Shown here one piece after another: positions 17,742-27,066 of a DNA stretch of 64,000 nucleotides (the stretch's first letter is position 1; every line of letters starts with the position of its first letter). Under the pieces are notes generated by a model. The model made no database searches, was not told the DNA's origin, and saw only the letters and a program-made list of their open reading frames with translations. The DNA comes from Clostridia bacterium (GTDB taxonomy: Bacteria > Bacillota > Clostridia > Acetivibrionales > DSM-2933), in NCBI GenBank assembly GCA_026416815.1, contig JAOAEJ010000071.1:1-64000 (forward strand), in the 5' to 3' direction. The position numbers and the translations under genes are program-made.

Positions 17742-18470
17742 ATGCAGACATTTATTGAATATCAAGATAAGAAAATTCACTATACTATCGTCCGGCGCAA
17801 GCGAAAAACTGTAGGTATAGCTGTGAGTCTGGAAAAAGGCGTGGAAGTTGCCGCTCCAAAATGGGTAAGCCTGTCGCAGATAAAAGATATAGTTAATAAC
17901 AAGGCTCCGTGGATAGTCAGCAAGCTCGCTCTTATGGACGAAATCAGGTGTCGTACAGTTCACAGGGAATTTGCTGAAGGTGAATTGCTCCCACTTCTAG
18001 GAGGAAGTTGTGTACTTAAAATATCCCGGCATCTGGGTAGAAATGCAACTAAAGCTTCTTTTGAGCAAGGGGCTTTTGCGGTCAGTATATCTGAAACTAT
18101 ACCCCAGCACGAACAGGCAGATACCGTAAAGAATGCTCTTTTGACCTGTTATAAAAATATTGCCTCCGAGTATATAAATCGTAGGGTAATATTTTATTCT
18201 CAGAAGACGGGGCTAATCCCGTCAACAATAAGGATAAAGGAGCAAAAAACCCGTTGGGGAAGCTGTAGTTCAAGTAACGCACTGAACTTTAACTGGAAGC
18301 TTATTATGGCTCCCGAGCCGGTCATTGACTACGTAGTGGTACATGAACTATCTCACATAAAAGTAAAAAACCACTCGCAAGATTTCTGGCGAGTGGTGGA
18401 ATCTATTATCCCTGACTATAAAAAGTACCGTAATTGGCTTAAAGCCAATGGACATTCATTAACTTTATAG
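17742..18470 (+). CDS. YgjP-type zinc metallopeptidase (DUF45/M48-like, 242 aa)
   Basis: A cytoplasmic protein of the YgjP (UPF0758-independent, PF01863) family. The conserved block RWGSCSS is at 171-177 and the zinc motif HELSH at 201-205 supplies H201, E202 and H205; H211 in NHSQDFW is the likely third ligand. Length is typical of the family. Members are predicted SprT/WSS1-like peptidases and often sit near restriction or stress genes; the substrate is unknown. It is the only convincing plus-strand gene in the window and converges on the GGDEF-EAL gene, with a palindrome overlapping its stop codon. Confidence 0.85.
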   Translation: MQTFIEYQDKKIHYTIVRRKRKTVGIAVSLEKGVEVAAPKWVSLSQIKDIVNNKAPWIVSKLALMDEIRCRTVHREFAEGELLPLLGGSCVLKISRHLGRNATKASFEQGAFAVSISETIPQHEQADTVKNALLTCYKNIASEYINRRVIFYSQKTGLIPSTIRIKEQKTRWGSCSSSNALNFNWKLIMAPEPVIDYVVVHELSHIKVKNHSQDFWRVVESIIPDYKKYRNWLKANGHSLTL

Positions 18471-18499
18471 ATAGTTTATAATAAAACTATCTATAAAGT
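18462..18499. terminator. Bidirectional terminator-like palindrome between convergent genes
   Basis: Arms of 16 bases (ACTTTATAGATAGTTT and its complement) flank a 6-base spacer. The left arm contains the stop codon of the metallopeptidase, and the right arm ends one base before the stop of the GGDEF-EAL gene. TATAGATAGTTTA is also the outer end of palindromic repeat copy B, so it may be a relic of that family. Confidence 0.55.
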
Positions 18500-18500
18500 A

Positions 18501-21500
18501 TTATATCTCTTTTACCTGCTTCTCAAACTCCTCTACCGGTACAGGCTTGCTGTAATAATAGCCCTGGGCCATATCGCAGTCCTGCTCTTTGAGGAACATA
18601 AGCTGCTCTATAGTTTCTACACCCTCGGCTATAACCGTAAGCTGCATACTATGTGCCAAAACTATTACTGCTTTTGCTATTGCTTTTTCGTTTGAGCTAT
18701 CAGCTATATTTTGTACAAAGGACTTGTCTATCTTCAATGCACTTATCGGCAGACGACTCAGGTAATTAAGTGATGAGTAACCTGTTCCGAAGTCATCCAG
18801 TGAAACCTTAACACCCATTTCCTTAAGCCTGTTTAATACTGCTGCCGCATAGTCAAAGTCAGTCATGGCTATACTTTCTGTAATCTCAAGTTCAAGGTAT
18901 CGAGGCTCTAGCCCGGTTTCTTCAAGCACCTTGGCCACAGTCTCTACCAGATTTTGCTGTTGGAACTGCCTCGCAGACAGGTTAACAGCGGCGCATAGCG
19001 GTGGAAGCCCTGCCTCCTGCCATGCTTTGTTCTGCTTACATACTGTACGAAGTACCCATTCACCTATAGGAATTATAAGTCCCGATTCTTCAGCTATAGG
19101 TATGAACTTCATTGGTGGTACCAGCCCCATTGTCGGGTGTTTCCAGCGCACCAGCGCTTCCATTCCTGTTAGTTTTCCTGTTTTAATATTTATTTGAGGC
19201 TGATAATATATTATAAGCTCGTCCCGCTCTATTGCGTGTCTCAAGCTATTCTCCATTTCCAGCCTTTCCAGCATTTTTGCATTCATTGACTGATTATATA
19301 GCTGGTAATTGTTTTTGCCAAGTTCTTTTGCTCTATACATAGCTGTATCCGCATTTTTAAGAAGGGTTTGCACATCCTCACCATCATTTGGGAATACAGT
19401 TACACCTACACTGGCAGTAATATAAAACTCTCTACCTTCCAGAGATAGAGGCTGCTGGAAGGTTTCCAGCACCTTGGTGGCAAGCCGGGCAACATCCGCA
19501 GTGTTTTCAATATGGGGCTGAAGTATTATAAACTCGTCGCCTCCAAGTCGGGCAAGAATATCACCCTCGTTAATACAGGTTTTTATCTTGTCTACAACGC
19601 TTTTCAGCATTTGATCCCCATAGACATGTCCCAGAGTATCGTTGATGGTTTTAAAGTTATCCAGGTCCATAAACATCATAGCGCCTTTGTAACTGTTTTT
19701 AATGGCCTGCTCCAATACCGTGTTGAGCTTGTCTACAAAAAGTGTCCGATTAGGCAAATCCGTCAATATATCGTAGTACGCCATATAATAAATTTTTTCC
19801 TGGGCCTTCTTACTTTCGGTTATATCTGTGTTGGAACCCGACATCCTTATGGGCTTCCTGTTTTCATCCCATATAGCCTTGCCTCTTCCCAATATCCACT
19901 TATAATCTTTATCCGCTGTTTTTATGCGATACTCATGCCTGAAGTAGTCTGTTTTACCTGCGAGATAGTCTTCCATATACCATTTGTATTCCAATAAATC
20001 ATCGTCATGAATTAATACTTCCCAATCTCCGCTGGTAAACTCTTTATTCTCGTCCAATCCCAGCATTTCTCTCCCACGGGTAGAAATAAACATTTCTCCG
20101 GTACTCATGTCAATATCCCATAGGCCATCATTCGCTCCATCCACTGCAAGTCTGTAGCGTTCCTCACTTATCCTTAGCGCTTCTTCACTCTTTTGCAGTT
20201 GATAGAATTGCTCCTCCAGCTTTTTCTCCGTTGTAGCCAGTTCTTCGTTAGTGGCACCCAGTTCCTCATAGCTTTCCAGAAGCTTCTTTTCTGCCGCTTT
20301 TCTTTCGCTTATATCTACTCCCATGGAGACTATTATATCCTGTATCCCATCGGTATTAACAAGAATATTATTATTCCATAGAACATCTATCCTTCTACCA
20401 TCTCTACACATAATCTGGTTCTCATAATTTTGTGCCAGTTCACCCTTTTTAATTCTTCCAAAGGCTACCTTCACATCGGCTAAGGATTCTTGGGGTATAA
20501 TAACATCCAGCCACTTTTTACCTATTACCTCATCAGCAGAAAATCCTGTAGCAATTTCTGCATATTTATTGAACTCAATTACCGTGCCATCCATTTTCCA
20601 GACCAGAATTATTATGCCTGCATTATTTACAATACTTGAGGAAAAGTCTTTCTCCTTGGAAAGCTTTTTCTTCAGCATTTTTATATATATTTGGAGGAAT
20701 ACAAAAACGGCAAGCACCGTCAGCACGATAATAAATGCAACAGTAAACATCCTTTGAGCTTCGGCACTCTTGTAGTGATCGGAATAGGTTGAAAAATATT
20801 TTAGATAAAGCCTTTCATAAGCGCCTGTGTCTTGGATTTCACCAATTTTTTTATTTATGTATTGGACAAGTTCAGGCCTTTTTTTGCTGACTCCATAGGC
20901 CATTTTGACAGGATAGAGGTTAGTTATCTGTGGTACTATGGCACCTTTATATTCCTTTTTTGCAATCAGGAAGTTTATAACATCCTGGTTTCCGAATACG
21001 ATATCTATTTCTCCACGGTACAACGCCTCTAAAGCATTCTCTATATCCATAAATGCAAGGTAATTCTGAATTCCAAGTTCTCCCTTAACTATATCCTCTG
21101 TATATTGACTCTTACCTAGGCCGATTTTATAGTTCTTCAAGTCACTCATCTTTATTTTTTTAGCATCGCTTCTGGAAAAAACACCATTATACGACCTGAG
21201 AACTACATTGGTTACAAGCATTTTATCCGTAGGTACTTTACCAACGGGAACTAGCCCACAAATATCCACTTCCCCGTTAACCAATCTTCCAAGTACCTTT
21301 TCCCATGAGTCGGAATCATGGGACAGATTATAATCCTTACCATCAAATATCAGATTAGTGAGTTCCATATCAAAGCCACTTAAGTGGCTATTTTTCACAT
21401 ACTTATAAGGATTATACAATTCCGTCTGGCAATGTATAGTCTGAACATCAGCATGGACAACTTGTCCAACTGCTACTATAAGCAAAATAACTACCGCTAA

Positions 21501-21524
21501 AATAGATTTAAATTTAGCGAACAT
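18501..21524 (-). CDS. Membrane sensor with GGDEF and EAL domains (1007 aa)
   Basis: A c-di-GMP turnover protein. Domains: signal/anchor (1-25), extracytoplasmic SBP_bac_3 ligand-binding domain (about 25-245), transmembrane helix (260-282), PAS (293-405), short coiled coil, PAS (453-572), GGDEF (580-745), EAL (755-1000). The cyclase motif GGDEF (661-665) is intact; where the inhibitory RxxD site is expected the sequence is NEGD, so product inhibition is probably lost. The EAL motif (789-791), DDFGTGYSS and KIDKSFV are intact, so the phosphodiesterase should work. The SBP_3 domain suggests sensing of an amino acid or similar small solute. ATG start with AGGGGG ahead. It lies 92 bases downstream of the lipid kinase with no clear terminator between, so they may be co-transcribed. 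Confidence 0.92.
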   Translation of the reverse strand: MFAKFKSILAVVILLIVAVGQVVHADVQTIHCQTELYNPYKYVKNSHLSGFDMELTNLIFDGKDYNLSHDSDSWEKVLGRLVNGEVDICGLVPVGKVPTDKMLVTNVVLRSYNGVFSRSDAKKIKMSDLKNYKIGLGKSQYTEDIVKGELGIQNYLAFMDIENALEALYRGEIDIVFGNQDVINFLIAKKEYKGAIVPQITNLYPVKMAYGVSKKRPELVQYINKKIGEIQDTGAYERLYLKYFSTYSDHYKSAEAQRMFTVAFIIVLTVLAVFVFLQIYIKMLKKKLSKEKDFSSSIVNNAGIIILVWKMDGTVIEFNKYAEIATGFSADEVIGKKWLDVIIPQESLADVKVAFGRIKKGELAQNYENQIMCRDGRRIDVLWNNNILVNTDGIQDIIVSMGVDISERKAAEKKLLESYEELGATNEELATTEKKLEEQFYQLQKSEEALRISEERYRLAVDGANDGLWDIDMSTGEMFISTRGREMLGLDENKEFTSGDWEVLIHDDDLLEYKWYMEDYLAGKTDYFRHEYRIKTADKDYKWILGRGKAIWDENRKPIRMSGSNTDITESKKAQEKIYYMAYYDILTDLPNRTLFVDKLNTVLEQAIKNSYKGAMMFMDLDNFKTINDTLGHVYGDQMLKSVVDKIKTCINEGDILARLGGDEFIILQPHIENTADVARLATKVLETFQQPLSLEGREFYITASVGVTVFPNDGEDVQTLLKNADTAMYRAKELGKNNYQLYNQSMNAKMLERLEMENSLRHAIERDELIIYYQPQINIKTGKLTGMEALVRWKHPTMGLVPPMKFIPIAEESGLIIPIGEWVLRTVCKQNKAWQEAGLPPLCAAVNLSARQFQQQNLVETVAKVLEETGLEPRYLELEITESIAMTDFDYAAAVLNRLKEMGVKVSLDDFGTGYSSLNYLSRLPISALKIDKSFVQNIADSSNEKAIAKAVIVLAHSMQLTVIAEGVETIEQLMFLKEQDCDMAQGYYYSKPVPVEEFEKQVKEI

Positions 21525-21616
21525 AGCAATCCCCCTAGGAAAACCTTAAAATAGTCTTAAGACATGTTACTGCGAATAAACTTGATTTTTGTGCTACAGC
21601 TCTATTTGTACAACTA

Positions 21617-22498
21617 TTACTTCTTAAACACTTTTAAAGCTTTATTGATAAACCTTACCGATATAGGGAGTCCAATACCCTTTTCACCATCTATGCTGAG
21701 TATTATGCTGTTGCTACCCTCTATGGTACAGGATTTTGTTCTTATTAAGGTTACATCTTTATTATTTAAAGAATCATTGCTTAAAACCTTCAAAAGTAGA
21801 CTTGCCATGTTAATACGCGAACATTTTTTTACAAGCACTATATCCATTATACCATCGGAAATATCTGCCTCTTTGATTACATTTCTAAAGCCTGCTGCAT
21901 CTTTGCCGTTTAGTATAAGAAAAAGTATAATCTTTTCTTCTATGATTTCGTTATCCGTTTGAATTTTTATTTTAAAAGTTTTAATATTTGCCATTTCACT
22001 TATAGCTTTTAAATAGTATGCAAAGGGACCGAAGTTTTTCTTTAATTCACTATGTGTATTGAAAGATACATCTACAAAATTCCCACCTGCACAGGTGCTT
22101 AAAAAATACTGGTCTTCATTAATCAATCCCACATCCACGTCAGCTGTAGCTCCTGCTGCAACAATTTCTATGCATTCCTCAATATCTGAAGGAATATTTA
22201 AACATCTCGCAAAATCGTTGCATGTTCCCGAAGGTATAATACCCAGGGGTAGAGTTATGTTGTTTTTCAACAGAAGATTTACCACTGAATTTAATGTACC
22301 GTCTCCACCTGAAACTATAGCAAAATCGAGACTTCCAGACTTTAATATATCTATCAGCTGCAGGTTTTTGTCATTAATAATACGATAAGGTTGTACCAGC
22401 ATCCCATTGTCTTGAAATCTTCCGAGGATACTGTCAAGTTCATGAGACACTCTCTGCCCCCCGGACAGTGGATTATATATAAGTATTCCTTTTTTCAT
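21617..22498 (-). CDS. Lipid kinase of the diacylglycerol kinase / YegS-BmrU family (293 aa)
   Basis: A cytoplasmic, membrane-associated enzyme that transfers phosphate from ATP to a lipid such as diacylglycerol. The nucleotide-binding motif GGDGT is at 64-68 and PSGTCNDFAR at 89-98, both diagnostic for the DAGK catalytic domain; the C-terminal beta-sandwich follows. Length is normal. Substrate cannot be settled: DgkB-type recycling of diacylglycerol and YegS-type activity are both possible. ATG start with AAAGGA nine bases upstream. It is followed by the GGDEF-EAL gene. Confidence 0.88.
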   Translation of the reverse strand: MKKGILIYNPLSGGQRVSHELDSILGRFQDNGMLVQPYRIINDKNLQLIDILKSGSLDFAIVSGGDGTLNSVVNLLLKNNITLPLGIIPSGTCNDFARCLNIPSDIEECIEIVAAGATADVDVGLINEDQYFLSTCAGGNFVDVSFNTHSELKKNFGPFAYYLKAISEMANIKTFKIKIQTDNEIIEEKIILFLILNGKDAAGFRNVIKEADISDGIMDIVLVKKCSRINMASLLLKVLSNDSLNNKDVTLIRTKSCTIEGSNSIILSIDGEKGIGLPISVRFINKALKVFKK

Positions 22499-22615
22499 AC
22501 TCGTAAATCCTTTAAATAAATAATATCAACTTCTGAATTAATACTTTGTACAGCTCCAAACCTACATATTATTACATTTTTAGTTTACATATGTTTAATA
22601 ATCAGACTTATAAAC

Positions 22616-22661
22616 AAAAGGCTAAATAGTGTCTACGCTTATACACACATTTACGCCTTTT
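22616..22661 (-). terminator. Terminator after glgD
   Basis: AAAAGGC pairs with GCCTTTT, extended inward by TAAAT and GTGT with ACAC and ATTTA. On the minus strand it ends in a T-rich run and lies about 75 bases after the glgD stop. Confidence 0.65.
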
Positions 22662-22734
22662 GCCTATAAGTATATTATATATGCTTTATTCAATCCCGCC
22701 AAGTTTTATGTGACAAATACTCCAAAAATTCTTG

Positions 22735-23856
22735 TTACACTACTACATCCTTACTGATTATTATGGGCCAGTTTGGTTCTCCCTTAAGATACTTCCCGTT
22801 TGTAATCATTACATCCTTATCCAGTACAGCATACTGAAGTGTGGAGTCTTGTTCTATCACAGAGCCTTGCATTATTATACTGTCTTTTATTACGGCACCT
22901 TTTTTTACGGTAACACCTCTAAATAGCACGCTGTTTTCCACGTATCCTTCAATTATACAGCCATCGGCTACTATAGAGTTTTTGACCTCTGCTTCCTCGT
23001 TATATTTTGCAGGGGTCTCATCTTTAACCTTTGTGTAAATTTTACCGTTATTAATGAACAGTTCTTCCCTTATTGCAGGGTTTAAAAATTCCATATTGCA
23101 CTTATAGTACATTTGGATAGTGCTTATGCCTCTCCAATACCCATCAAATCTATATCCATATATATTTAATGTGTTTATCTTCTTTATAAGCACATCTTTA
23201 ACAAAGTCATAGTTACCATGTGCAACCGCTTCTTCCAGGAGCGTGATTAGGAGTTTTCTCTTAATGAGGTATATACCCATAGATGCACATGTACCCTTAG
23301 GGTTTAGCGGTTTTTCTTCCATATCGGTAATTCTTCCGTCTGCTCCCAACTCCATTATTCCCAGATGTGGAAGTTCTCCTGCCGGAAAATCATTCATATC
23401 TCTATAAGCTATTGTTATGTCAGCATTTTTGTCTATATGATAGTTTAGCATATCATCGAAAATCATTTTGTATATGCAGTTACCCTGGGCTACTACTACA
23501 TATTCTTCCTTACTTCTTTTAAGGAAGGTAATGTTGTTATACATTGCATCGGCACTACCTCTGTACCAGCCGGAGTTTTCACCCGAAAGATATGGTGGGA
23601 ATATGAAAAGGCCTTCATTTCTCCTGTCCAAATCCCATTCCTTTCCCGACCCCAGGTGATCCATTAGTGAACGGAAGCTATACTGGGTAAGTACACCTAC
23701 GTTGGTAATGCCGGAGTTTACCATATTGGACAATACAAAGTCAATCGCTCTATATTTGCCGCCTACAGGTATGGCAGCGCTGGCACGAATAGATGTAAGC
23801 TCCTTTAATTTATAGTTCTTTCCGCCTGTCAAGATTATTCCCATTATGCTATTCAT
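22735..23856 (-). CDS. glgD: GlgD, ADP-glucose pyrophosphorylase-like subunit (373 aa)
   Basis: The second subunit of the Bacillota ADP-glucose pyrophosphorylase, which in studied species associates with GlgC and raises its activity for glycogen synthesis. It keeps the nucleotidyltransferase fold and the GGKYRAIDF block, but the N-terminal pyrophosphorylase loop is degenerate ([12 protein letters not shown] in place of the GGxGSRLxxLT of GlgC), which is the mark of GlgD. The left-handed beta-helix with hexapeptide repeats is at the C-terminus. ATG overlaps the glgC stop (ATGA), so translation is coupled. No glgA, glgB or glgP gene is next to it. Confidence 0.93.
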   Translation of the reverse strand: MNSIMGIILTGGKNYKLKELTSIRASAAIPVGGKYRAIDFVLSNMVNSGITNVGVLTQYSFRSLMDHLGSGKEWDLDRRNEGLFIFPPYLSGENSGWYRGSADAMYNNITFLKRSKEEYVVVAQGNCIYKMIFDDMLNYHIDKNADITIAYRDMNDFPAGELPHLGIMELGADGRITDMEEKPLNPKGTCASMGIYLIKRKLLITLLEEAVAHGNYDFVKDVLIKKINTLNIYGYRFDGYWRGISTIQMYYKCNMEFLNPAIREELFINNGKIYTKVKDETPAKYNEEAEVKNSIVADGCIIEGYVENSVLFRGVTVKKGAVIKDSIIMQGSVIEQDSTLQYAVLDKDVMITNGKYLKGEPNWPIIISKDVVV

Positions 23857-25133
23857 TCACACACACCACCTTTGAATACACTTTTACCCGATGCAACATG
23901 CAGCGAGCAGAAATCTTCCGGAGCTGCACCTATATCTATCATTACGTTCTTGCCGATTTCTGCATTGTCGGGAACATAAGCTTCCTCCCCGACGACTGTT
24001 ATTCCGGAATTATATATGTCCGGCCTAAATTCGTTTGATATGATATCCCCTACACCGATTTTTACGTTGCTACCTATTGTAACTTTTTCACTTACTATAC
24101 ACCTATTGAGGTAGGAGTTGCGCCCTATCCTGGTGTTGGACATTACTATAGAGTCTTCAATATACACTCCTTCTTCAACATGTACCCCAGGGAATATTAC
24201 CGAATTCTTTATACTTCCATATATCATGCACCCTTCGGCAACAACCGATGTTTTTACACTGCCGTTGGGTCCTATATAGTGGGCCGGCTTTACAGGGTTT
24301 GGAGTGTATATCCTCCATTCGGGGTCGAAGAGGTTGAAGTCGGGCACTCTTCTTATCAAATCCATATTAGATTCCCAGAATGCCTGGATTGTACCCACAT
24401 CCCTCCAATATCCGGTGAACTGGTAAGCCCACATGCTTCTTCCGTCATTTAACATCATAGGTATTACATTTTTACCAAAGTCGTTATCCGATCCCGGCAT
24501 GTCATTATCTCGTATGAGATACTCTCTCAAAGTCTGCCAGTTAAATATGTATACACCCATTGAGGCAAGGGTACTTTTGGGATTTTTCGGTTTCTCCTCA
24601 AATTCGTATATTTTACCGTTTTCGTGGGTGTTCATTATACCGTACCTGCTTGCTTCGTCCCAGGGTACGTTTATAACTGAGATGGTGGCTTCCGCCTTAT
24701 TCTTTTTGTGGAAGTCCAGCATTTGCGAATAGTCCATTTTGTAAATATGGTCACCGGATAGTATTATTACGTATTCAGGGGAAATCTTATCTACATAGTG
24801 TATATTTTGGTACACAGCATTTGCAGTTCCCTTATACCATTCACCCACCTCTTCCTTAAGGTATGGCGAAAGAATGGTTACTCCGCCGCTTATTCTATCC
24901 ATATCCCATGGCTTGCCTATTCCTATATGAGCATTTAGCTTTAATGGTTGATATTGTGTCAGAACCCCCACTGTATCTATTCCTGAATTGATACAGTTAC
25001 TCAGTGAAAAGTCTATTATCCTGTATTTACCCCCATATAGGACCGCGGGCTTTGCAACTTTTTTTGTCAATACTCCAAGCCTGCTGCCCTGACCACCTGC
25101 CAGCAGGAGCGCAATTAGTTCCTTTTTTACCAT
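23853..25133 (-). CDS. glgC: GlgC, glucose-1-phosphate adenylyltransferase (426 aa)
   Basis: Makes ADP-glucose from glucose 1-phosphate and ATP, the first committed step of bacterial glycogen synthesis. The intact loop [14 protein letters not shown] and [19 protein letters not shown] are at the N-terminus, with GDHIYKMDY, and the C-terminal beta-helix that carries the regulatory part. A longer reading to 25184 exists, but I choose the ATG at 25133: it has AGGGGA seven bases upstream, and the protein then starts with [14 protein letters not shown], as in homologues. It is co-transcribed and translationally coupled with glgD. Confidence 0.95.
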   Translation of the reverse strand: MVKKELIALLLAGGQGSRLGVLTKKVAKPAVLYGGKYRIIDFSLSNCINSGIDTVGVLTQYQPLKLNAHIGIGKPWDMDRISGGVTILSPYLKEEVGEWYKGTANAVYQNIHYVDKISPEYVIILSGDHIYKMDYSQMLDFHKKNKAEATISVINVPWDEASRYGIMNTHENGKIYEFEEKPKNPKSTLASMGVYIFNWQTLREYLIRDNDMPGSDNDFGKNVIPMMLNDGRSMWAYQFTGYWRDVGTIQAFWESNMDLIRRVPDFNLFDPEWRIYTPNPVKPAHYIGPNGSVKTSVVAEGCMIYGSIKNSVIFPGVHVEEGVYIEDSIVMSNTRIGRNSYLNRCIVSEKVTIGSNVKIGVGDIISNEFRPDIYNSGITVVGEEAYVPDNAEIGKNVMIDIGAAPEDFCSLHVASGKSVFKGGVCE

Positions 25134-25140
25134 TAGATCA

Positions 25141-25146
25141 TCCCCT
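25141..25146 (-). promoter_or_regulatory. Ribosome binding site that decides the glgC start
   Basis: AGGGGA on the minus strand, seven bases before the ATG at 25133. The in-frame ATG at 25184 has no comparable site. Confidence 0.7.
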
Positions 25147-25357
25147 GTACTAAAGTTGTTTATATTGCTAAAAGAGCAATTCATATGTAAAAGAGTTACC
25201 CGGATATATAAGTTTTAAAACTTTTTTATAGGCCATTTTTTCAGCATTTACATATATTCTTCATGCCTAGGTAAATATCCTTTTTTTAGTTGTTTAAAAC
25301 TTTCAAAATAGGCTTGTAATTTAATCCAGTTATGTATTTTAGCTTGTACACTAAGTT

Positions 25358-25390
25358 GTTAAAGATAGTTTACAGTAAACTATCTTTAAC
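25358..25390. repeat. Short perfect palindrome related to the ends of repeat family 1
   Basis: GTTAAAGATAGTTTAC, one central A, and the exact complement: two 16-base arms. AAGATAGTTTAC with its complement GTAAACTATCTTT is the outer end of copy B at 62073-62172. It looks like the two ends of a family-1 element joined without the centre, either a deletion product or an ancestral unit. Confidence 0.65.
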
Positions 25391-25433
25391 TCTGATTATT
25401 TCCACATACAAAATCCGGGCAAACTGCAATTAA

Positions 25434-25462
25434 AAAGTCAGTGGGTAATTTCCACTGACTTT
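25434..25462 (-). terminator. Terminator of the EAL-HDOD gene
   Basis: AAAGTCAGTGG pairs with CCACTGACTTT around a short loop and is followed on the minus strand by a T-run; it lies 31 bases after the stop. Confidence 0.8.
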
Positions 25463-25493
25463 CCTCTATAATCTTATGATATAATATACAATT

Positions 25494-26708
25494 TTATTCC
25501 GGAAAACATTTATTTGCCCATTCTACAGCTGAATAATAGTTTTTAGCTATGCAATCCATATTTAACTTGAAATTTTTTGAAAATGCCCAAACCCTTATCC
25601 AATCGGCTTTTTCAAAGGCTATAATTATTTCATATATGTCCCGGAATTTCCCAGCCTCTCCTACCAATGCTCGCCTTATATCTTCGGACAACGGCAGATC
25701 GGTTAAAAGCTCTTGTAGGGGCCTGTCCATCAGAACATCAATTAGAGAAAACAAGCCCATCATAAATAACTCCGAACTACGCTCCCTCATCCCCAATTCA
25801 CATGCAAGGAGTTCACAGAATTTCGCACGGATAAGGCAGTACCTTACAAGTTCTGTAGGCTTATCCTCAGCCATTCTCCTTAGCACTACAAGGTAAATCC
25901 ACTTTTTTATTTCTACTAATCCTAGCATTGCCAGAGCATGGTCTATAGAGTTAATTTTGTTTACGTGGTAAAACGCAGCTGAATTTACGAGTTTTAATAG
26001 TGCATAGGATAGTGCAACATCCTTACCAATAATAGAGGACATTTTACGAAAATCAGGCTCCATTTCGTTGACTTGCTTGACAAGTTGTATACAATTAAGC
26101 TTGTTTGGAGCAATATCCTTTGCCGACATAATAACCGGTTTACTGAAGAAATACCCCTGAAAGTATGTATAACCAAGGCTTACAGCCTTTTCAAAATCCT
26201 CATAGGTTTCTATTTTTTCAGCGAGAAATTTAATATTTTTATGACGATACCTTTGAACAATGTTTTTCTTATCAAATTCACTTGTGCTCAGAAAATCAAT
26301 TTTGATTATATCTGCAAGCTCTATAAGAGGCTCGTATTGCTCTTTGAAAACAAAGTCATCCAACGCAATTATAAACCCCTGCTCCTTAAGCCTTCTACAC
26401 GAGCTTATTATTTCATCATCGGGCTCAATAGTTTCAAGTATCTCTACAACAAGTTGGTCCTTTGGAAAAATTGTACTTACTTCTTGCTTGATGAGACTGG
26501 AAGTAAAGTTTACGAAGGCTTTATTTCCTCCGGTCAAAGTCTGAAGTCCAATCACTAAAAAGCTATCTATGATAACGCTAGCGGATGCGATATTTCCATC
26601 TACAGTATTATCAAAAAAGTTGTTGCTGTTTTTCCTATAAAGGAGCTCATATCCATATATTTGCTTATTTTTATCAAAAATGGGCTGCCTTGCAACGAAA
26701 ACCTCCAA
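25494..26708 (-). CDS. EAL-HDOD signalling protein (YuxH-like, 404 aa)
   Basis: An N-terminal EAL-type domain (about 1-195) and a C-terminal HDOD domain (about 200-400). The EAL motif is replaced by ELL (ELLYR, 21-25), and the catalytic loop DDFGTG is DDFVFK (117-122), so c-di-GMP hydrolysis is unlikely. Such proteins are thought to act as protein-protein or nucleotide-binding adaptors in motility and chemotaxis control. The start is TTG (complement of 26706-26708), with GGAGGGG five bases upstream and MEVFVARQPIF matching the usual family N-terminus. Single gene with its own terminator. Confidence 0.88.
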   Translation of the reverse strand: MEVFVARQPIFDKNKQIYGYELLYRKNSNNFFDNTVDGNIASASVIIDSFLVIGLQTLTGGNKAFVNFTSSLIKQEVSTIFPKDQLVVEILETIEPDDEIISSCRRLKEQGFIIALDDFVFKEQYEPLIELADIIKIDFLSTSEFDKKNIVQRYRHKNIKFLAEKIETYEDFEKAVSLGYTYFQGYFFSKPVIMSAKDIAPNKLNCIQLVKQVNEMEPDFRKMSSIIGKDVALSYALLKLVNSAAFYHVNKINSIDHALAMLGLVEIKKWIYLVVLRRMAEDKPTELVRYCLIRAKFCELLACELGMRERSSELFMMGLFSLIDVLMDRPLQELLTDLPLSEDIRRALVGEAGKFRDIYEIIIAFEKADWIRVWAFSKNFKLNMDCIAKNYYSAVEWANKCFPE

Positions 26709-27066
26709 AACTACCCCTCCATTCCCGCCGGGTAAGCTATTTTCTGCGTCCTTTTATCTGTTTCTTGTTGTAATATATATCAATTAACATTTTACTGCTT
26801 TTATTTTAACAAATTATAATGATTCTTCCAAATGAATTTTAGAGGTGATTAGATATCAGATAGTTGGCCTATTATTGGTAATGTAACTGTTTTCTAGTAT
26901 AAGGCTAATGCCATGTTTTAAAATAATAATATCAAATACTTAGGATTACTGTCAATTTCAAATGCATTTTTAACACTTTTTCAAATAAAAATCCGGCATT
27001 TAATCTTGTTTTAGCCAAACAATGCTTTAAATGCCGGAAACTCTTATTAGTTAATTTTACTATATT
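26709..27066. other. Non-coding region upstream of the EAL-HDOD gene
   Basis: About 360 AT-rich bases. It contains the terminator of the 503-aa FN3 gene (26992-27038) and must contain the promoter of the EAL-HDOD gene. Candidate TTGTTA and TATATT boxes are present but their spacing is poor. Nothing else recognised. Confidence 0.4.
26992..27038 (-). terminator. Terminator of the 503-aa FN3 gene
   Basis: TCCGGCATTTAA pairs with TTAAATGCCGGA, followed on the minus strand by TTTTTATTTG; it lies 28 bases after the stop. Confidence 0.8.

Larger units (their letters stand above)
25134..25493. other. Non-coding region upstream of glgC with a palindrome and a terminator
   Basis: About 360 bases. It holds the terminator of the EAL-HDOD gene (25434-25462), the short palindrome at 25358-25390 and the glgC leader. 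The leader has a T/A-rich inverted repeat, AAGTTTTAAAACTT, near 25210. I could not pick a single convincing glgC promoter. Confidence 0.45.

Noticed and set aside
25134-25184. 17-residue N-terminal extension of GlgC
   Set aside because: The internal ATG at 25133 has a clear AGGGGA site and matches the family N-terminus; the extension lacks a ribosome binding site.
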